From assembly GCA_963922205.1 (NCBI GenBank), contig CAWUHX010000274.1, positions 248,001-312,000 on the forward strand: DNA of 64,000 nucleotides. The letters run 5' to 3'. This DNA comes from Romanomermis culicivorax (lineage: Eukaryota > Nematoda > Enoplea > Mermithida > Mermithidae). A program made the position numbers and the translations under genes. Below the pieces are notes generated by a model that was not told the DNA's origin, ran no database searches, and saw only the letters and a list, made by a program, of their open reading frames with translations. Positions 46,429 through 58,400 of this stretch are shown here, one piece after another; the first letter of the stretch is position 1; every line of letters begins with the position of its first letter.

Positions 46429-49400
46429 CTAATGAGCATTGAGTTCTGAATAACAATTATCACAAACGCGGACGGGCTTTTTCGACGAGGCGACAAGGAA
46501 TGTCTTGGCAGAACAGTCATTGCAAAAAATCATGCCACAATTTCGACAATGGTGCTGAAATAATCAAAATCGCTCAAGAGATGGAACAGGAGAATAGCCA
46601 ATAAATTGCAAATAAAAAATTTTGGTTTGATCGGCAGGTACTGTCTATGTCAAAATCCTCCAGTCATTACTTATTCGGATATAATGTACTCGGTTATATC
46701 ATTACCTTTCGGTTGCAATAAATTTTGGAAATAAAATCTTTTGGGTAATTATGTTTAAAAACACACCGACGTGAGTATTCGTGTATTATAACCTTCCAAT
46801 GGAAAAATGTATTTTAACGTGGTATTATTCATTGCATAAAATTGTAATCGAATCTCAAAGGTCGTTGGAGATGAGTTAAGCCGCATTTATACTTAAACTT
46901 ATCGTACAGGGCAATCCAAATTGTAGACCAATGCATGTGTGAGCCATCATACATCTGACGGACATGAGTAGGTAAACAGGGTAAAGGAGAGGTAAAACAA
47001 CTTTTATGTGAGTGGTATCACCAATTGCCCAAATTTTTAAAAGATCTTTAAAAAGCTGTTTTTTCGACCAGAGAGTTCGAAATACTATCGAAAAGGAGTA
47101 ATTTTTGTTTAATAAACCATGAGAATATGTATTTGTGGCGCCGAAAGAGTCGACGTTCTTGACGGTTCTAGTTAAAAAAAATGACCATTTTCTGCCAAAA
47201 AATAGGCCCTTACCAGTTTCTCGACTAAACGGATGGAGGTTCCTATGGCTAAGCCATTTCAATCAGAGGAATGGCAAATCTTGAGAGGGATCGCCAAAAT
47301 GGCTAGCCACGGCCGACGATTTCTGGGCGGGAAGGTCTTATGGAAGCCACAGTTCACCATTGTGCTTTTTCATTGAAATAAAGAATATTCCTTACTTTTC
47401 GAACAGTGACGCTGAAGAGCTTTGAACAGACTAAGCATTCAGTAACATCTCTATCATCGGCCCATTTGCGTCCAAAATGTTTGTTTATATCAATCTGAAC
47501 ATGAAATCCTAATTAAGAAACGTTGTGCCTCTCCACACATTCTACAATTAAAAAATGGTCCGGACAAGCACTTAAATGTTCGAACATTATCTGCACAAAA
47601 TGCTCCTAACATTACTTGCAATGATTGATGCTCGCGACCAAGATCGTGCATAGCGGAGACCGCACCGTCCAATCGACGTTTCAATTCTCTCTGATTATCT
47701 TTTTCTTCTTCGATGTATTTTTCTAAATTGACGCATTTTTCGATCAGCATTCTTTTTTCGTCACTCCAGGCACTAAGTTGCGCTTCAAGATCTGCAAAAG
47801 CCACGAAAAACTACATTGCTCATTAGTCATCATCACGCAAACACCAACTGTTATCATCGACAAACGAAAAATTGCGAAAAAAACGCAAGCTTCATAGAAC
47901 TAATACTAGTATGAGCCGATGTAAAAATTAGCATAATTTGCGCTGGAGTGTAAAGGCCTAGCTGATTTCTCAAATCATCAAACGAATGAAGCCGTTGTCT
48001 TCAATAATTGCAGATTAATCTTGTAATGTACTCAACACAATATATTGAGCTATACTATACATTTATTTACCTTTCCGCATCAAGCTTTCTTGTCGGAGTT
48101 CTTTTTTCAGATCATCCAGTTGAATTTTCGTCTCCGTGATTTCAGATTTGGATTCTTCGGTTGAACTTTGAGCAACGCTGAGACTGTCGTTCAACTTGGA
48201 AATTTCCGCACCATATTTTGACGTAAGAAGAGCTTTTTCTTCCTCAACTTTTTCCTATATATGCAAAAAATTACAGCGACAGAATATGCGGCAGAGAAAA
48301 TCAAATTTTTCAATTACCAGTTTGACTTTAGCATCGCCTAATTTTTCTTCCAGACTGCTGCACATTTGTTGGTTATTTTCTTGATGTGCTTTCAGCTTAT
48401 TTTGCATCTGAAAATAGGAAAAATTCAAAAAATGATCATAAAATACTAAGTGAGGAGAAAATAACCATAAGATCGCTATTAATGATTGCTATCAAAAGTG
48501 GAATATTGAGGAAAACATACTTCTAGCAGCTCCAATTCTAATTTACTAGATTTTTCATCCAATAGTTCGCATCTTTTTCGTAATTCAATCAATGTATCTT
48601 CACTTTGTTTGATTTTCTGAAAACAACCTTTGCAGCACTCTATTCCTAAATAACACACAAGGATGAAATTCATCTCACCTGATCTTTTTCGTCCGAATTT
48701 TCTGTCAAATCGTGGATTATAGATTCTAATTGTATTTTTTCAGCGTCTAGGTTGGCGCAACGAACATGCTTCTCATCAATTTCAATTTGAAACACTTTCT
48801 GAAACATAGATATCACGAAAAAACAGCGATGACGAGAAACCACGGTTTTTAAATTTTTTTCGACAGGCCAATTGGCTCCTACGGTCAAAATTTTGCAGGC
48901 CAGTCCGAATTTCAATAAGCCAAAACTAAAAAGTTTGTAAACAAATGTGGGACTACAAAAACGATGCTTTTTTCAACAAATCTATTCGGAAACTCTTCAA
49001 AATAACAGTAGAATCCCACATAACAGATAAATCATTTTGGATACATTCTAAGTCAAACAGAATAACAAGGCTCACATACTAGATCAGCCATTATTCGAAT
49101 CAATCATCAGATTTATTTTTTGCAAAAGCCAGGTTGCCATGTGCAACTTGGAGAAAAAATTTGGCTGCACAGATACATTTTTAGTTGCTCACTCTAAAAT
49201 TGATAAATTCGCTTAGTTTCATCAGAAAAATAATTTGAAGTAACTTCCCTTGTATTTCATTCATTTCGCGTTAGTTCCAGACTTTTAAAACTGAATTTCC
49301 TGTGTTTTGGAAAAAAAACAAAAGACCAGCTAAAGTGACATGCTCAAAGCCTAGCGCGAAAAATGTTGATTTCGAGGCCTTAAAAACGTCGGAAAATTAA

Positions 49401-52400
49401 CTTTTTAGGCACAATCTTCTGTAATTACTGGTGATCGATCCTTATGTTTGTTTTCACTATTTCGTTGGCAAAGGCGTTAAAACATTGTTCTAACATTTTC
49501 GATTTAATATATCTAGAGCCAGTAATTTACCAATCATAATTATTTATGATTGTTTTCAAACGTATAAAGCATAAAAAAGCGCCATAGGTATTTTACTTCG
49601 GACTTGGACATCGGTAATTAATGCGGGCGCTTAGCATCAGAAGAAATTTTTGAATTTTGATTTTCTACAGCATTGGAAAATGAATATTTTTAATATCTAT
49701 TTCCTGCGTGAAAGGTCTGATTTTTCAGTGAATTCAACGTGTTTTCAGTCGGGCAAACTAAAATCCAAAAATTACGAAAGCAACAAAATTGGATGGCTTC
49801 TTCAGACAGAAGAACCTCTGCCATACTGATGATGTCTTATCATTTTCCAAAGTCAAAAAGTTATGTTCACGAAATTCGAAAATATCAAAGGACCACAAAA
49901 CGATTTTGTGAAAATAACCTAGAAAAATCTAGATTTTCATCAAATACGTGAAAAAACAATAGAAGGTCAAACATTCTTTTATAACATGCTGATGTTTAAA
50001 AGCTATAAGCATAAGCTAAGTCGACATTTTTTAACAGCACAACAAAAATGATACCAAGAATCATAATTGATTTGAAATCTGGCGCGATGCGCCGGAAAAT
50101 TTCCGGTATTTTTTTAAAACACATAAAAATGCATCTCCGGACAGGAAACTCACCTAATCAAAAGGGCCTTTTAGCTCTAATTTTTACAAGCCAATTTGGC
50201 TTGTGCCCCTAAATTTTTGGGAGCCGATCAGAATTTTTAGGAGCCATTGCTCCTATTGACCTAAAAAACCCTGCGAGAAACTCACATTTCTGGCCATAGC
50301 TTGATCGAGTTCAATCTCGCGCTCTTTCAATTGTGCTTGAAGCTCGTCAATGGTAACTTTTAATCCTGCTATTTCCTAGTAACATAAACGACATCACAGA
50401 CTAAAATTTTGATAACGGTAAAATTACAAGTAATTTTATGTTAAATAAACATATATTCTTAGATGATAAGGCCGAATAAGGTTTTCAGCCGATTATTTGA
50501 TTATCCTTGCAAGGTTCCTTTATACGAGTAAACCATCTTTCATGCTTACAAAAATCTAGGCTACTATAACGTCGCCAGACTCATTCCAAATTATACGTAA
50601 TGAAAAACAAAAATGTGCAGGAATGATTTTTGAGTTTCTTCAAGTTCAATTTAATTTTGGACTTGAATAAGAAAACAGCATGCACTTACACTTTGTGAAG
50701 ACTGAATTTCTTCCAAATATTTGAATTTTGTATTTTTTCTCGACTCTTTTTCCAAACTCAATTCACCCATGATATTTTCATATTCGCTTTTCCGAGTAGC
50801 ACACTCCGTCGCCAAATCGCAAGCCTCTTTTTTTAATATATCTTGTTGCGACAGCAAAGAACGTTTTTCGACCTCTAATTCCTACAGTAAAAGTTTTTGA
50901 TTGAACATTAAAACGAATCGTAAATGCTTCTTATACTTACCGTGATTTTTTCTTGCATTTCCCCAACTAATGTTTGTTTTGACGTCAAATCGAAAGTCAA
51001 AACGGCGATTTTATCATTCTAAAAAGTGCATGATATAAAAATTAATCATTGGCATAAGAGTTGAAAAACGGACCCTGTTAATCTATCGAAATTTATAAAA
51101 AAACCCAGCTCATTTAGCTTGAAAACCATAAAAATGATGGTCAACAAGCGTGCCAAGTTTCATAAAACATTTTTTCGACAGTTACCAACACATTATAATC
51201 AGAATTTTTTGATAGTCGCATTAATGCTTAATACTAGATGTATTGGGTACCTGGACCCGGAACAAGACCTGAAATTACATGACCATTTTGCTGGACCCAG
51301 ACTCGGAACTAGGACCCAATATTCCTAAAATTTTGGACCCGGAACCGAACCCCATATTCTTAAAATTTTGAACCCGGTCACGGACCCGATATTTTCAAAA
51401 TATGCTATACGATATTAGAGATACACCAGGTGGGAACCCGAACTCGAAACAAGACCCGAAATTATCCGACTATTATGTTGGAACAGGACCCAGACCTGTA
51501 CCCGATATTCTTAAAATCTTGAATCCGGAACCGGACCCGAACACGGTATTCCGAAAATTTTGGACCCGGACCTGGACCCGATATTTTCAAAATATGCTAC
51601 CCGATACATCTCTACTTGATACTATATAAAACTCTCCAAATGTGAAAATCAAAAATTCCCTTTCTTAGCCACATGATGTCATTATAAATGAAAGATGTAG
51701 AACATAGATGCTTTTGAGAGCAATAATAAATTAATTTTGAATATTGTTGGCGAAAATCGAATATTATCTAAGACACTACGGAGATAATAATATACATAAC
51801 GTAATTGAAATTTGGAGAACTTTAGACATGTAAACATTCTTGTAGATCGAAAAGCAGTCTTTACTACTTGAATTTTAAGTCTAGGTGCATTACCAGTTCA
51901 CATTGCACACTTTCAAATTGTTGCAGTTTTTGACTAGATTTTTCTAATTCGATTTGACAGTCTCTTTCTCGCTTCTCTGATTCATCTCTTTGTCTGTTCA
52001 GATCAGTCACAGTTTGCTCCAAACCCGTCACTAAGATCTAAATATAAAAAAGATCATTGAAAGTGAGCTAAATATATTTGGAAATCGAATACATTCAACT
52101 CGCCGAATTCTTGTTTATTAGTTTCCATCGTTATATTCAATTGCTCTTGCAATCGTAGGCATTCGGTTTTCAGTTCTTCTACGGTTTGTTGTAAAGACTT
52201 CTGATCGAGGAGAAATTAAATGTACTAAACTTGATTTGTTAGAACACAGACGTTAATTTACAATCGCTAAGCCAGAGTCAACCACTTGTCGCGAATTGAG
52301 GTCTTGGCATTCATTCAATTTCGTTTGCAAATAGGTCAAACTTTCTAGATTTTTTTGCTGTGACTTGTTTAATTCTGTTATCTAGGATTAATGAGCAAGT

Positions 52401-55400
52401 TCCATAGCAGACGAAAATTCCATAATAGAACAAACTAACTTCTTCCAAAAGCTTAGTCCTATCATTCTCAGAGGACTTTTCTAGTCGAGACTTTGATTGA
52501 ATAGTCTAAAAGGATATGCGTAGAATAAAAAACGAAACAAATACATAAAAAACAACAACTTAGAATTGCAATGATAAAAATATAACGTGTTTCACTGTTT
52601 TTTATGTAAAAAGAAAATTATTCTTCTGCATGATATTTCTTTAGATGTTTCTGAAAAGCCTTGCTCATAAAAATTCGTTTTAACCAAGTTTTGATACACA
52701 TCCAACTTACCTCTCGAAGTTCAGTTTTCAATACTTCATTTTCCACGGTCATTTTTCGAATTTGTTCGTCTGATAATTCTTTCGATTTCGCTAATTCATT
52801 GGCAGAACCTTCGTATTCAAATTCCTGCAGAACAAATGAAAACTTGCCATGAGCCCCAAATAAAAACGTCCGATTACTATAAAAGTCAGATTCGTACCCA
52901 GACATGCAAGGCAAGAATTTAGTAGGGGGAGGGTCCTTGGACTTTTTATCGAAGATGTGGTGGGGTAGGTGAGCAAAAAACAAAAAGAAGTTCCACAAGT
53001 ATGTTTTTCATACAAAATATGCATAAAAATCATCAAAAAAACTGTCTTGAAAAAATTCAGGGGGTGTTTGACGATTGTTTCGGGCCAGGAGGTGTTCAGG
53101 GTCTCAGGTAGGATTTACCCAGCTACTCTCTATGTGTATGTATGTTCGTACCTCTTTGAATAGACAAAGATGAGAAGCGTTGTAATGTATGTTGTTTTGT
53201 AAATCTACGATCAGGGCCGTGCACAAGGGGGGCGGGGGCGGCCGCCCCCCCCCCCGTTGAGGCAGCATGGACACAGTATATCCGCGTAAAATCAACATTT
53301 TCTGGGGCTATTCAGTAAAAAAATCTAGTCCGCCCCCCATGAAAAAATCCTGCGCACGGCCCTGTCCACGATGATTTTCAACACAAAACTAAAACTAATT
53401 ACTCCACTTGAAATAACAATAAGAAATAGAGAGAAACTATCATTTTCAACGAAAATCACTGAACCTATGTAAAACACGTCTCACCCTTTTCTCGAACATA
53501 GCACTGATCTCTTTGCAATGATTTTCGCTTTCTCGCAACTTCTCCTCGATGTTTGCGTATTCAGATAGCAATTTTTGATTATCGGATGTTAATTTTTCAA
53601 TCATTTCATCCTGCTGTAAGACCCGAAGAATAAAATTGTTATAGAATGCAGATGAATGAAACACAGACTTGAGGCATTCATAGCTCAAAACTTTGTTTGA
53701 AAAAATCTCGAATAAACTATTCGAAATTACATGGCTGGTTTCTAAACCCTCGCACTGTACACATCACTATTCCGATTGGGACAAAGCAGTCCTTAATTAC
53801 TTTAGCAGTTTTGAATTTGTACTTGTCTATTTCGTGTAATAATTCATTCCGTTTCTTCGCATATTCTCCATCCATAAAGCTCAGTTTAATTTGCAAAGCT
53901 TCCTACGATATTTCAAGCATTAAATTATTTTGACAGGTAAAAAACTATAAATACTACTTTTTCTTGAGTCATTTGACCTACTATAGACGACACACTTTCA
54001 TCGGACTGCAATTTCGTTATAATTTCGTTCTTCTCTCTTGAAATTTGTATATTATTTTCAGTCACAGTTTTAACAGTGATTTTCAATTCATCATTCTCTC
54101 GCGACCTATGTACAAACTATAAAATTTCGAAAAGTTATCATTCTGATAAGGCCTCACAATTTTGATAATTCTATCTCATTGGCCCGCAATATGCGTTCAT
54201 TGTCAGATAATCCTGCTCTCATAGAGTCAAGTTCTTTTTCCTAAAACAATAAATTTGACTTGAGCGATTCGATTAAAGTAAAATGGTGATAAGTGGTATG
54301 GAAAATTATAATTAAGCGAACTAGGCTGGATTAGCATAGTGTTACTTTTGATTGAAGTTTTTCTACCGAATCTCTATAACTTGAATCTAAATCGCCTTTT
54401 TCCTTGCTCGAAACATTCAAATACGACTCGATCTAGAAACGATACAAAAATCGATACGCAAAAAATACATTATAGGTATAGATGAATAATATGTACTTCT
54501 TCCTTTTGTTTCTTCAATTTTGATGATGACTCTTCGGCATCCAACAACATAGACTGTAGACGTGAAATATCGGCAGTCAAAGTCGCCATAGCTGCTTTTT
54601 GTTCTGTCGACTTTTGTTCCATATCTTCTAGATCTTTTTTCAAATTAATGTTTTCTATTTTTTTCTACAGAATAGTTACAAAAAACACTCAGCCAGTTAA
54701 GGGTTTCTCAATACTCAAATCGTACCCCTTCAAAGTCTTCTCGTAGCTTGATAATGTCCACTTTGCATTCTTGAGCCTCAGCAAGATTATTCCTCATCCT
54801 TGATAATTTTTAGACATATAAGCTCTCAACGTAAACTTGAAATACTATATGGCATATATAACTTTTGGAGATCTTCTGGTTTGGGCCGCTTATCTAATTC
54901 ACGTTGCAATTCTTCGATTGATTTTCTTGCACTAGAAAACAAATATAGCAACAATATAAAATGAGACATCAAAAGACAGTGACTTTCTTCTGGAAGATTG
55001 AAGCAGACGCCCTCGAAGTATGCTTATCGATAAATTGAGAAGATACCATATGCAGCCCCGTAGCCAGGAATAGGGTATTAGGGTAGCCAGGGGCGATCAA
55101 TTTTTGGAGATCATTTTTGCAGTCAATAGTATTAATTGATCAAATCTGAAGGCAGTTTCGAACGTATCTCGCTGAACTGTATCAGATGGTGCTACAAGCA
55201 ACAACATTCAACAACATTGGTTTCATTATAAAAGTTTAAAACCGAAAATTTATATTGATATAAAAAAATTCGTAAAATTATAAGGCCGATCACAAGTAAA
55301 CCAAGAATTTTTTCATTGGTGATTATTATCACTACATCACCATTAGTACATTAACCTTTCTACCTGAGACAATGAACACCTCTCCCTGGCCCGAAAAAGA

Positions 55401-58400
55401 TCGTCAAACTCCACCGGAAGATTTTCGGCGAGTTTTTTTCATGATTTTTATACATATTTTGTACGAAAAACACGCTTGCGGAGCTTTTTGGATCGCCCAG
55501 TCCCATCCCTCTCGATAAACAGTCCAACGATCCTCCACCTGAAAAATCCTTGCCGTGCATGTGCGGGGCATACCCCACCCACGAGTATGATCCTGTGTAA
55601 TGACTTTTCAGAAAAATCGAAACAAAACCTAATGATTCTTGTTGAAGAATCCTAATGGACTTCAGCATTAGAAACATACATGTAATTGGGGGGGGGAAGT
55701 GCTGTAGGAACTCCTCTCCCCAGAAATCGTCGGCCATATGACAAGCCATTAGGCGACCCTCTCCCCCAAGATTTTCAAATCCTAACCATACAGTAGTCAT
55801 GGGAACCTCCATACTTTTGGTCTGAAAAATACTGAAAAATGTTAATTTTTGAACAAAAATGGTCAAAAACGTCAATTTTGTCGGCGCTATACATTTTTAC
55901 ATACATTTTTACGAGTTTTCAAAGACAAAAATTATAACTTTTTTATAATACATTTTTACGGGTTTTTAAAGACAAAAATTATAACTTTATTAATCGTTTT
56001 TGGAGTTTTTTGATGAAAAAATCGAATTTTTTTCCCCTTCAGAGACCACTCCAACTGACATTTTAGGGAATCACTGACCCCCGGCCCAATTAAAACCCTC
56101 CTCGGTCAAAAATGCGTGGATTAAATGTAAGAATTATAGTCACGTCATGTTCACGTTTGCCTGCAATTTACGACCATGTTTTTAAACGCAAAAATATAAG
56201 GAAGCTTTCTAAACTAATGATGATTGAATTTTATTGAATAAAAATACGGAAGCCTACATGCAATCATTCATCTTTTAAGAAACTCAAAACTTACTTTGCA
56301 AATTTTTCATCAAAACTCATCAGTTTGATGCGTAGTTTGTCTATTTCGGATTCTTTTTCGCACGTTATTTCGTTCATCAACGTTTGTGCGTCAATCAGAG
56401 CTTTTCTCAACACGGCGACGTCATCTTCGCTAGGTCTAAAGGATAATCATTGTGTCATATTGAAATTTCATGAGCTAGTCTGACTAAATAATCTAAATTG
56501 GTAATTTTTGGGCTACTGGGACAAGGATCTTTAGACTTTCAAGTTGACAATAAAAATTTTCAACATAAAAGTCTCAATTCTATAGAACTAATTGTGTAAC
56601 TTACCGGGAGTTCAACTCTGACGTCAAGTCGACAATTTTTTCTTGTAAAACACGTATATTATCGTTAAGTGCTCGTTTCACGGAACTTTCTTCGTCGATT
56701 TTAGCCGAAAGATCGGCATTTCGCTTAGAAATTTGCGCTGATTTCTCCAGTAGAAGAGAATTTTCTCGTCTTGTGCCTTCTAACGTACGTTCAGTATCTG
56801 ATAAACTTTTCTCCAATTCGAGCATCTGCGACGTGACTGAAAGGACAGTAAGGAAATGTATCCATGTCATCTTAAAAAACTTTCACTGAACATTTTATAT
56901 CACTCCACTGTTCACACACACAATTTAACCGACACCTAAATGGCTTACTAAGAAAAATGAATCAGATGAGATACTGAAAATTCAGCTGTTAAAACCATCA
57001 ACTAAATCAAACTGGCCAACAAAAATAGGAAATCAATCGACGAAAAATGAACTCGCATGCAAATTATTTATCCCCAACTGCAGTAAATTTGGTACGATGG
57101 CATGCAATGACGCAAATACTATTCTGTGGATTGCAAGAATAACGCGGCCAAATGGACAAACCAATTCCAATTCGTAATAATCATAATAACCATACACAAA
57201 AATATAGATTTTTTAGCCAAATTATATACGTATCTCCAATATTTTTATCAAAATATTCCAACCAACGAAGCAACTTTTTAAAGATCTCAAACACAAAATT
57301 TGAAGTAAAAATTTACTACTTTGCTACAATGAGAACATTACAACACACACCCAAAGCTTTGCCAGCTTCCAACATCTGAATCTGCTGCAAATAATAGGAA
57401 ACTTCTTCGACGCCACCAGGATTTAGTGGGCTAGAATCGGGCAAAGATTTGTCATCGGAAATTTTTGATTGCAAATTATGGATCTGTTGCATTAGTTCTT
57501 GGGAATAGGCTTTTTCAATCTAAGAAAAACAAGCGATAAAAAATGATTCCATGCTTTTCAACTGCAAATGCAGCGTATTTTTTCAAAAATTGAAATTTTT
57601 CATGATTATACTCGCGTATTCAAACTTTCCGTACATTGAGTGCATTCCGTAGTTCGTTCAACTCAATTCGCATTGTCGAAAGTTCGTTGGAACTGAAAAG
57701 TAGTACAAACTAACTGCGATAAAAACAAGCATAGTCGTAGTGAAACCTTGAAACACTAGTTTCGTGCATGGTCGTAAAATGTGCTTGAAGATCATCGGCA
57801 CTGTTCATCTGCGCCATACATTCTGGGCATGTAAATGCGACATTCTTCTCGACATTCGAAGAATTTTGCTGTAAAATCATATGTAATTGGCCGGGGATAA
57901 GCTGTAGGAATTCCCAACACCAAAAATGGACCAGATAGCTAGCCACTTAGTGGCTAGGGCTGTGCATAGGAACTGCCATTTTTGAGATTAAAAAAGATGA
58001 AAAATTTATATATTTGGTACAATTCACGAACAAAAAATTATAAAAGATGTCAATTTTTTTGACGCTGTACCAGACGTCCCCAAGGTCGAAAATCAAGATA
58101 GGGGTAAAATCGTATATGGTAAAGATAGTACCTTTCGGATGCCGCGCCATGACTTTTTTGCTTATTATCTAAGGTCGCAGGGGGTCGCATTCCGGTGGCT
58201 CCATGAATACAATAAGTGTACAGCGGCGTACAAATTAGAAATTACTCATTATTTTTGTCCAATTTCACACGTCCACTTTATAAAACGCACCAAAATTGTT
58301 TTTCGTGTGGAATCGTCAACATTTTCTCCCTTTTCTGTTAACTTTCCAAAAGAACTTCGCAAACTTCTGAATGCCACTAAGTCATTTTCATCTCATTTGA

